Assembly (NCBI GenBank): GCA_015143295.1 | Contig: CM026557.1 | Span: forward strand, 27,747,760-27,811,759 | Length of the DNA: 64,000 nucleotides | Direction: 5' to 3' | DNA from: Tetracentron sinense | Taxonomy: Eukaryota; Streptophyta; Magnoliopsida; Trochodendrales; Trochodendraceae | Shown here: piece after piece, positions 44,895 to 54,396 of the stretch | Position numbering within the stretch: the stretch's first letter is position 1 | Layout: the number at the start of each line of letters is the position of its first letter | Translations under genes and position numbers: made by a program | Notes under the pieces: generated by a model | Databases searched by the model: none | Told to the model about the DNA's origin: nothing | Seen by the model: the letters and a program-made list of their open reading frames with translations, nothing else

Positions 44895-46902
44895 AGCTGT
44901 CCCTCTTTGCTGGAGAGTGCTAAGTTGGCAGTTGAACGGTAAAGACTGGAATCATCCTATTTTTACACCAAGATTAAGTTCTAAGGGATGATGATATGCA
45001 TGCATGTTGTGCAAGAGGTGTGATGAATGATGCGCTTATCTATACCTACTGGGGATATGGACGAGCTGGAGGAAAGAAGAAGTAGTTTGAGTCACTCGCT
45101 GAGGAATGAAGAGTAGTCCGTGCTACTTTATGCTGGGGATTGATGGATGCAGTAAAAGATGACATGTCTCAGAGGCGCTGGCCAGCATTGATTGATGTGG
45201 TGTTTTCTCTGGACTGTTTGACCAAATCGATAAAAGAACACACAGGCTATCAAGAACACACGGGGTGTTAAAGAGGAACATACTAGGTGTCGACAAAGTG
45301 TATTATGTCGACGCTCACCTAGGATGTCAAGGACACACGGGCTGTCTAGAGGAGACATGCGAGGTGCCGACAAAGTGTGTTATGTCAGCGCTCACTTGGG
45401 ATGTCAAGGACACACGGGGTGTCGAGAGGAAGACATGCGAGGTGCCGACAAAGTGTGTTATGTCGGTGCTCACCTGGAATGTCAGAGACACACGGGTGTC
45501 AAGAGGAGACATGCGAGGTGCCGACAAAGTATGTTATGTTGGCGTTCACTTGGAATGTCAGGGACACATGGGGTGTCAAGAGGAGACATGCGAGGTGCTG
45601 ATAAAGTGTGTTATGTTGGCGATCAGCTGGGATGTCTGAGACACGGGGTGTCGGAAGGAGGACATGCGGGTGGTGTACACTGTAAAGGCACACATGGGAT
45701 GTCAGGCATGCGAGGTTTCGATAAAGTGTGTTATGTCGACGCTCACCTGGGATGCCCAGGACACACGAGGATGTCACAAATGACATGCGAGTGATGCACA
45801 CTGTAAAGGTACACGCGGGATGTCGGGCATGCGAGGTGTCGACAAAACGTGTTATGTCGATGCTCACCTGGGATGCCAAAGACACACAGGGGTGTCACAA
45901 AGGAGGACATACAGAGAAGATCAGCAGGTTGACTTGGCGTCAATGGAGACTTGATGATGTCTAGGACATACGAGGTGTTGGCATGTTGACTCGGTATCAA
46001 TGTTCACCTGCGATGTCGAGGACACGGGGGTATCGAAAAGCGGACATGCGAAGAGTGTCGGTAGGTTGACTGGGCGTCAATGGAGACTCGATGATGTCTG
46101 GGACATGCGAGGTGTCGGAATTTGACTCGGCGTCAATGTTCACCTGGGATGTCGAGGACACGGTGGTGTTGAAAGAGTTTGGGGCATGGCTCAGAGGCAC
46201 TGGATTGATATTGGTATGGCCGAGAGGTACTGGATTTTGATCAAGTTGAGTGATGCTGAGGATTTTGGTCACACGGGATAATGCTATACAGAGGGATGTC
46301 ATGCAGGGGATGAAGACGATGATGCTTTCCCGTGACTCTGTTGACTGCAACTTGCGGGGATGTGGAGTGTCGGCTTCTTCTGTTTTTCTTGTTAGGGCTG
46401 CTTGGTACAGGCTGGTACGACCAGGTCTGGATACCGAGAGTTCTATTTTGAAAAACGTTTTTATAAAGGTGTTGGACTTTTGTAAAAAGTTTTGATTTTA
46501 ACAGAAAGAACGTTTAACTAGCTTTAAGATTTGCCAGGAAGTTGCCTTTGTCGGGGCTTAAAGGACTTCGTAGTCTGCCTTTTTACTCTCTGATAGTAGA
46601 GTATAACCCAAAAGAGATTCGTCACCGCTGAGGATGCTTGGGGGGGTAGACTTGCTTGTCTTGCCGCTGTTGGAGATTAGACTCTGGCTAGGGAGAAGCT
46701 TGCTGGGGAGCAATTTGAGGTTTCTACTGGGGATCCACTGGGGAATGATGCATTTGTTGTAGACCACTGTTGGGGAATATGACACTGTTATAGATCGCTG
46801 TTAGGGATCTGTTATGGAGTGTCATTTTGCTGAGAATTATCAGTTGTCTGCTGGGGAGTTGAACTCTGCCGGAGACTACTGCCGGGGAAGGCTTAAGGTA
46901 TT
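44895..46902 (-). repeat. 3' UTR-type internal segment, unit 1
   Basis: Non-coding. 45240-46190 holds roughly 75-bp units (GGGGTGTCGAGAGGA, GACATGCGAGGTGCCGACAA, GTGTTATGTCGGCGCTCACC). The rest has CTGTTGGGGA-type motifs as in the 3' UTR of the Ogre-like element. Because 75 is divisible by three, long frames stay open on both strands; they are not genes. Confidence 0.8.
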
Positions 46903-47909
46903 TTGGGGATTACTGGACGCATGGGGGACCAACTGGAGGGGAACTGAAGTAGCTAGGGAGGGTGCAGTGAGATTTTTGCGGAAAAAAGATAATGACGGTA
47001 ATTGGATTACCGCCATTAACAATGCAGGCAACAAGAACATTGGCGGTAATCCAATTATCACCAATGTGAGTTTATTGCGAAATTGGGCCCAACCCTCACA
47101 CATGCGAGCCGAAAGCAAAGAGGACCTTACCCTTTTGGAGTTTGGCGCCACCTTTCAAAATTTATGAAAAAGGAAGTGGGCCCCACTAGGGGTGGGCCTT
47201 AAAGGCTTGTGGGCCCAAGCTTGGCCCCACAGAGGAGTGTAGCCACGGTTTTGGACCTAAAATGGGCTTTAGGCCTTTAGGGTTTTACCTTACCTAGGGT
47301 TGGACTAGGGTTTAGGGTATTATCTAGGGTTTGACTAGGGTTTAGGGTATTACCTAAGGTTTAACTAGGGTTTAAGGTATAGGGTTTAACTAAGGTTTAG
47401 GGTATTACCTAGGGTTTAACTAGGGTTTAGAATATTACCTAGGTTCAACTAGGGTTTAGGGTATTACCTAGGGTTCAACTAGGGTTTAGGTATTACCTAG
47501 GGTTTAGGGTATTACCTAGGATTCAACTAGGGTTTAGGGTATTACCTAGGGTTCAACTAGGGTTTAGGGTATTACCTAGGGTTTAACTATGGTTTAGGGT
47601 ATTACCTAGGGTTCAACTAGGGTTTAGGGTATTACCTAGGGTTTAGGCTATTACCTAGGGTTCAACTATGGTTTAGGGTATTACCTAAGGTTCAACTAGG
47701 GTTTAACTAGGGATTAGGGTATTACCTAGGGTTCAACTAGGGTTTAGGGTATTACCTAGGGTTCAACTATGGTTTAGGTATTACCTAGGGTTCAACTAGG
47801 GCTTAGGGTTTGGATTAGGGTTTACCTAGGGTCACTAGGGTTTACCTATGGTTTAGCTGGGGACTATATACCATGGTTAGGGCAAGGGTGTAAAAATTGG
47901 GTGCTTAGA
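46903..47909 (-). repeat. Promoter-less U3 piece, second LTR start
   Basis: The minus strand starts at the LTR-start-like TAAGCACCCAATTTTTACAC near 47909. It carries the 30-bp array (47280-47850), the near-palindrome at about 47207-47230, and the 17-19-bp stem hairpin (46997-47059). It ends at 46903 just before where the TATA box would be. Confidence 0.8.
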
Positions 47910-49338
47910 GCTGCCCCTCTTTGTTGGTGAGTGCCAAGTTGGCAGTTGAACGACAAAAACTGGAATAATCCTATTTTTACTCCAAGATTGAGTTCCAAGG
48001 GATGATGATATGCATGCTGGGATGTCAAGGACACACGGGGTGTCGAGAGGAAGACATGCGAGGTGCCGAGAAAATGTGTTATGTCCGCGCTCACCTGGAA
48101 TGTCAAAGACACACGGGGTGTCTAGAGGAGACATGCGAGGTGTCGACAAAGTGTGTTATGTCGGCGCTCACCTGGAATGTCAGAGACACACGGGGTGTCA
48201 AGATGAGACATGCGAGGTGTTGATAAAGTATGTTATGTCGGCGTTCAGCTGGGATGTTTGGGACACACGGGGTGTCGGAAGGAGGACATACGAGTGTTGT
48301 ACACTGCAAAGGTACACACGGGATGTTGGGCATGTGAGGTGTTGACAAAGTGTTTTTTGTCGACGCTCACCTGGGATGCCCAGGACACATGAGGGTGTCA
48401 CAAAAGACATGCGGGTGGTGCACACTGTAAAGGTACACGCGGGATGTCGGGCATGTGAGGTGTCGACAAAGCGTGTTATGTCGATGCTCACCTGGGATGC
48501 CAAAGACACAGAGGTGTCACAAATGAGGACATGCAGAGAGTGTCGGCAGGTTGACTTGGCATCAATGGAGACTCGATGATGTCTGGGACTTTCGACACAT
48601 GAGGGTGTCGAAAGAGTTTGGGGCATGGCTCAGAGGCACTTACCGGATTGATATTGGTATGGTCGAGAGGTACTTGATTTTGATCAAGTTGAGTGATGCT
48701 GAGGATTTTGGTCACACGGGGTAATGTTATGCAGAGGGATGTCATGCAGGGGATGAAGGCGATGATGCTTTCCCATGACTCTGTTGACTGCGACTTGCGG
48801 GGATGCGGAGTGTCAGCTTCTTCTGTTTGTCTTGTTAGGGCTGCTTGGTGCAGGCTGGTACGACCAGGTCCGGATACCGGGAGTTCTGTTTTGAAAAACG
48901 TTTTTATAAAGGTGTTGGACTTTTGTAAAAGTTTTGATTTTAACATAAAGAACGTTCAACTAGCTTTAAGAGTTGCTAGGAAGTTGCCTTTGTCGGGGCT
49001 TAGGGGACTTCGTAGTCTGGCTTTTTACTGTCTGATAGTAGAGTATAACCCAGAAGAGGTTTCATCACCGCTGAGGATGTTCGGGGGGGTAGACTTGCTT
49101 GTCTTGCCGCTGTTGGAGATTAGACTCTGGCTAGGGAGAAGCTTGCTGCGGAGCAATTTGAGGCTTCTACTGGGGATCCACTGGAGAATGATGCATTTGT
49201 TGTAGACCACTGTTGGGGAATATGACATTGTTATAGATCGCTGTTAGGGATCTGTTATGGATTGTCATTTTGCTGAGAATTATCAGTTGTCTGCTGGGGA
49301 GTTGAACTTTGCCGAAGACTACTGCTGGGGAAGGCTTA
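47910..49338 (-). repeat. 3' UTR-type internal segment, unit 2
   Basis: Same order and content as 44895-46902 but shorter: the 75-bp units occupy 48005-48620 only. The following 48620-49338 matches 46150-46902 closely. The joint with the next U3 piece falls at the same place (GGTATTCTGGGGATTACTGG) as in unit 1. Confidence 0.8.
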
Positions 49339-49894
49339 GGGTATTCTGGGGATTACTGGACGCGTGGGGGACCAACTGGAGGGGAACTGAAGTAGCTAGG
49401 GAGGGTGCAGTGAGATTTTTGCAGAAAAAAGATAATGATGGTAATTGGATTACCGCCATTAACAATGCAGCAACAAGAACATTGGCGGTAATCCAATTAC
49501 CACGAATGTGAGTTTATTGCTAAATTGGGCCCAGTCCTCACACATGCGGGCCGAAAGCAAAGAGGACCTTACCCTTTTGGAGTTTGGCGCCAACTTTCAA
49601 AATTTATGAAAAAGGAAGTGGACCCCACTGGGGGTGGGCCCTAAAGGCTTGTGGGCCCACAGAGGAGTGTAGCCACGGTTATGGGCCTAAAATGGGCTTT
49701 AGGCCTTTGGGGTTTTACCTTACCTAGGGTTAGACTAGGGTTTAGGGTATTACCTAGGGTTTAACTAGGGTTAGGGTATTACCTAGGGTTTAATTAGGGT
49801 TTGGATTAGGGTTTACCTATTGTTTAGTTCAGGATGACCATGGTTAAAAGTTTAACCTTGGTTAGGGCAAGGGTGTAAAAATTGGGTGCTTGCA
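49339..49894 (-). repeat. Promoter-less U3 piece at the element's 5' end
   Basis: Contains the LTR start (TGCAAGCACCC, 49894), only about 100 bp of the telomere-like array (49715-49830), a shortened palindrome near 49650, and the hairpin at 49440-49501. It ends just before the TATA position. The near-matching TSD next to it shows this is the original left end of the insertion. Confidence 0.8.
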
Positions 49895-50735
49895 TATAGG
49901 AACATGTAAGGAATAAGGAAATTGAACTTTTTTTGTTAACTCAGATGATCAAGTTGCTTATATTTTTACTGAGCCCTTCAATAAATTTGAAGAAAATTCT
50001 TGGAATGATTAATGAAAGAAAACTAGTTTTAAGGAGGGTGCTGAGGATTAAACCTAAGTTCTTAATTGGATAATTCAGTTTAGGTTATTTTGAGAAAACA
50101 ATGTAATGTAGACATTTTTGGAAGATACGATAACAAGAAACTACAAGAAGCAAGTATAGAATGATTAAGGGTTTCTTATCTTGCTTATTTTGCTGGTAGC
50201 TGGGTTTGTTGGGCCCTCATTGGGACCTAGTATGGGCTCTTTTTCCAGGGGCTATCACTTTGTCCATCTAGAAAGGGCAAAATAGGCGAATATTTGATGA
50301 ATCATCTTTATCGGTGGGGCACGTGCTCAAGCGGGTTTGCAAGCTTATAGGGGATTGGGCTTCGACTAGGAGGGCAGTCATAGATTGGGAGGAGCTACAT
50401 ATTCCAAATTAAAGGGGGTTGTGTTGGTTTGCTTTAGTCTTTTAGCACTTACAGTTCTATTTTTGTAGTTGTACCTTTTCGCTCTGCTTTCCGTTCACTC
50501 TTTTTGAATCTCTATTATCACTTTTATTCTAGTAATATGATGCTCATAATTACTTATAAAAAAAAGAGCCAAATTGGATAAAGATTTTTCTTGGGTTAAT
50601 TGGAGTAGGTAAAAGTGAAACTTCATTAAATAACAAGAAAAATATGTAGAATGATCCCTAGGTGCCTATATATACATGTGGGAAACCGTCTTGTGATGTA
50701 ACAAGTGAGAAATATCCTATTTTTAGCCCCATTCT
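49895..50735 (+). mobile_element. Ty1-copia right inverted arm (second part) with an inserted piece
   Basis: Continuation of 41440-41757. ACAATGTAATGTAGACATTT and GTAAAAGTGAAACTTCATTA match the left arm (reverse complement near 40965 and 40855). Between about 50172 and 50563 lies an unrelated ~390-bp insertion ending in ATTACTTATAAAAAAAA, which the left arm lacks. The A-rich end suggests a retroposed (LINE-type) 3' fragment. Confidence 0.65.
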
Positions 50736-51813
50736 TCTTAAAAATGTGATTTTACAAAATGTTCAATTAAAAACTTTTAATTGTCAACAAATAATTCATA
50801 AGGAGGGAGAGTAATGCAGGAGCAAAAGCGAGCCAAGAGGAAAATTAAATTAAACCTTTTGATTGGTCTTGATTACTTAAAAAGAGGGATTGAAATAATT
50901 TGAACCCTTAAATACAATGGCTCTGCATTATAACCAACTCACGTCTATTGGGCTTGGCCTACAGATCAACCTCTCGGTGAATCCAAGAGAAGAAAAAGGA
51001 AAAGAAGAAGTCTCATTCAAGTTTTACAAGTTTGAAGACCCGGGAGGCTGCAAAGTCAAAATAAAGAAATGCAAGTGGGGCCCACATGGATCCCCCTAGT
51101 CTAAGTCCAACCATAAGCTGGGGACGATGTCCCAAGTGGTATGACACCCTTATGGCTCCAGTCAAGTCATTAATTATGGAGATCTGCCAAATTTCTTTCT
51201 TGGGGGTATTTTGGTAAATTTTAATTTTTTAACAAAAATTTCGAAATTTCCAGCAATTAGTAATTGATTTACTTTCCTATTAGAGTTAGGAAGTTAATAG
51301 AAACAAGTAATGTTGACTTATTCTATTACAATTAGAGTTAGATTGCTATTTGAACTAGCAGTTTCCTCATTATAGTTTGGTTAATCATAGACTACTAGTT
51401 GATCTTATGAAATTGTTAGTTCGTTGAGTTGCTGATTTTTCAAGAGATCAATTTCCTTTTTAACCGAAATTAACAATTATTAATATAAATCAAGTTTTGA
51501 AACCCTAAAACTTAGGGTTGATTTCGGACAACATATTAAATATGGGATGTGAGGTGTTTTGATTAAATAGTTTGATATTCAAAGGGATTAAGGTTTTCCT
51601 CAAATTTGGAGAAAACCCTACATTGAGTTAATTTGGATATTTTGGTCTTTGATCAAAATTGAGAACTTTGGGATTGATTTGATACTTTGAAGTGAGGATT
51701 GAGTTTGAATCAATGCTCAAAAACTCGAAAACTCGACTCGACTCGACTCGAAAGTTAGTTGGGTTGAGTAACTCAGACTACTCGAAAAAATTTGACTCGA
51801 CTGAATCGGAAAT

Positions 51814-51846
<33 letters not shown>

Positions 51847-52459
51847 ATTGTATATTATAATAGTAAAACATAGATACAAATTAAAAATCTACTCATAATT
51901 CCAATTTCTAGATATTATAAGTATGTATGTATAAGTACAAACATTCTAACAAAAAAGTACAATATATAAACACATATTGTGTGGGACATATATATGTACA
52001 TGCGATAATACTCACACAAATGCATTTCTTTATAAACATAGTGTAATTATAATGATATAATCTATAAGTGTAGATAACAACTTATTTTATAAGCATAATA
52101 CAATGATATATTATTAAGTGTCTGGATTCGTAAGGCCACCACTCGTCTTGCATGATCCTCTAGCTGCTTCTTCCTTCAGTTTTTGTCTTGACCTTATTGA
52201 GTAGACAACTACATTTGACAACACTAGCTGAAACTTTAAGATAAAGTCGTTGTGCTATAAATTCTTGCACAAAAATATTATAGAATAACCTATATCGACA
52301 TTATTAAAGTTTTAATGACTTATATTGCAACTTGTTCATGTTTTAGTATGTGCATTAGCTTCTGGTTGATATGAAAAAGTTAATTTGTAATAGGAATTTT
52401 CTTTTGCGTTCCTCTAATCTTTCAACTTTTTGCCCCTGTTTTTCCTTACTGTCCTACAG
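50736..52459. other. Unassigned, with low-complexity tracts
   Basis: Near 50750-50795 is an inverted scrap of the copia LTR start (GTTCAATTAAAAACTTTTAA). Near 51725-51800 is a (CTCGA)n-like run, then a (TA)n run at about 51815-51842. A frame at 50917-51099 has no recognisable motif. It could be intron of the gene whose exon lies at 52460. Confidence 0.35.
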
Positions 52460-52632
52460 TGGAAGGTGATAGGAAACATATATAGGGTTCTTGAATCAGT
52501 CTGTAGAGAGCAAAGAGATGGATTTATAAAATGCCCAGGATGCAATGGGTCTGGTATGTCTGGCAATGTGCAGAGTGCAAATAATGAGAATCACCAAATT
52601 TTAGTTGGTCAACCATGTCGTTTTTGTGAAGG
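52460..52632 (+). pseudogene. Exon with DnaJ-type cysteine motifs (gene fragment)
   Basis: A pyrimidine-rich tract and TCCTACAG acceptor precede 52460; GTAATG (donor) follows 52632. The exon encodes WKVIGNIYRVLESVCREQRD, then GFIKCPGCNGSGMSG and a second cysteine pair CRFCEG. CPGCNGSG matches the CXXCXGXG repeat of DnaJ/Hsp40 zinc-finger domains, which in plants also occur in small plastid proteins without a J domain. Only this exon is visible: I could not find further cysteine-rich exons up to 54390. It may be part of a real long-intron gene extending beyond recognisable sequence, or a captured fragment. Confidence 0.45.
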
Positions 52633-54396
52633 GTAATGCAATGGGTAATGTGAACAAATATTTTCAATATGTGTGACAATGTTCATTGCTCTTATTTGTG
52701 ATTTATTTTATGGGTTAAGGTTTTCAGTTTGTTTTATGATGCTTTCTACAGCCTTAGAAATTCATATGAATTGTGTGGCTTGACTTTGGTGTTGTCGTGT
52801 CAGTGACCTCTACTTTGTGGGTTCATGTTGATTGAATTTCATTGCAATGCTATGTCTATGCTTTAATTCTTCTAAATTTTTTTGATCGGTAGCTTTCATT
52901 CTTCTAATTGGCTGCAATGATAGCTAACCTAAATATTTACTCATGAAACCTGGTAATAATGAGATCATACATATATGGAAAACTACTAGTAAAATGCCTC
53001 CGATGAAGCATGTTTACCCAAATAGGTTTGTTGGTAAGAACAATATCTAAGGGAAGATTACAATCACAGAAATGTTGGAGCAAATTGATATTTACCGTTT
53101 ATATGTATTATTTGCATTCTGCATGTACTTAATTAATTTGATTACTCTTTTTCAGCATGTCAATAAATTCCAACCTTGGAATATTAGGTCATCATTTCAC
53201 GATTTAGATGAAAGGCTCAATGTGCTTGTCTGTGAGTGATATTCTCACCATATTTTGAGATATGACTGCATTTACGATGAAATGAATTTGGGGTTTCTTT
53301 TGTATCTAGAGCTTTAGGGAGCTGCCTTGGTCCAGGCCTGCCTAGATGAGTCACATGTAGGTATTGTGCCTCTTCCAGGCGCATTGGTGATCCTTTTGAG
53401 AGAACAGGTAGATACATATGCTTAGTTTTCTTGGCTTCAAATATAAGGGCACTTCCCTGACCCAATGGTTTTCTTCCTTGTCACAGTGCTGCCATTCATC
53501 TCCTTATTTTCAGTTTTCTTATGAAGCTTATGAGGTTCATTGGGTGGTAAAAATAATACAATTCATAGGGATTGTTGGTTAGGGCCTTGATCCACACTGA
53601 GTCATGAGTTGCAGGTCCATTACTTTTGAGAAACATTTTTTATGTTTTCTGAAAATATTCAATTATCTTACATGGTAAAGTTTAGTTGTGGACATATCAT
53701 GTGGAGGAATCTGCTCAACTTGTTGTCATACCAGTCTCAGAGGGCTTACAATCTGAACTAACTCTTAAATCCCAAAGATGGATCACATACTTACACTGCC
53801 TCCTTTTGTTTTAGAATGCAAATGCCATAGCCTAGGGATAATTGTAATTACCATGCTACAAGACTTCAAACTGTGATTGGTTGACGATGAGTCATCCACA
53901 TCTGACTATACAGTAATAACCTCTAATGACTTGAATTCCTGTATATGTACTACCAATTTATATTATTTCCCTTTTTCTTTGCAAAATTAGAGACCTTATA
54001 GCAAAAGTTTCCTTTAGAAAGAATCCATGGGTTGAGACTTTTTTTGGGTAATTATGGGTTATGAATTATGATACTGCATCATCAATTTGGTTTAGATAGG
54101 TTGGAGAATTCAAATGTGTCTTCTGGCACAGATAGGTTGGAGAATTCAGACGTCTCTTTTGACCTTTGTACTATTGGAGGCATTATATTTTTGTGACATG
54201 TTGGCTAGATTAGTTGATGCAGCAAGACATAATCCAAAAGAGAAAAAAGATACACTAGAAAACATGATCGACAATAGGCCCATAAGTTTTTATATCAGGA
54301 ATTGTATAGGTTTCAATTTGAGTCTCACCTTGTAACATGGGTTAGTGGTTTTGGATGTCTGCATTAAGGTTGTGTTTGGTAAGGCTTTTGGGGCGG
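52633..54396. other. Non-coding, possibly intronic
   Basis: AT-rich without recognised elements. A short direct duplication (GATAGGTTGGAGAATTCA) occurs at about 54096 and 54131. The frame at 54114-54335 covers it and is not proposed as a gene. Confidence 0.35.

Larger units (their letters stand above)
41758..49894 (-). mobile_element. Non-coding Ogre-derived element (LARD-like), minus
   Basis: 8137 bp from TGCAAGCACCC (minus strand, 49894) to the LTR end at 41758 (TGTGAGCACGGG on plus). Flanks TATGG (41753-41757) and TATAG (49895-49899) form a 5-bp TSD with one mismatch. It has one complete LTR (41758-44894) and two promoter-less U3 pieces (46903-47909 and 49339-49894), each adjacent to 3' UTR-type sequence with 75-bp repeats. 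No gag, pol or primer-binding site is present. It shares LTR ends, U5, 3' UTR motifs (CTGCTGGGGAGTTGAACT) and the minisatellite with the Ogre-like element at 20021-33019. Confidence 0.85.

Noticed and set aside
45265-45885. Overlapping frames of 124-156 residues on both strands
   Set aside because: They come from 75-bp tandem units, whose length is a multiple of three. Equal openness on both strands and all frames of the repeat argues against coding.
44430-49830. True interstitial telomere
   Set aside because: Only one TTTAGGG per 30-bp unit, and the arrays lie inside LTR U3 copies. They are LTR minisatellites, not telomere remnants.
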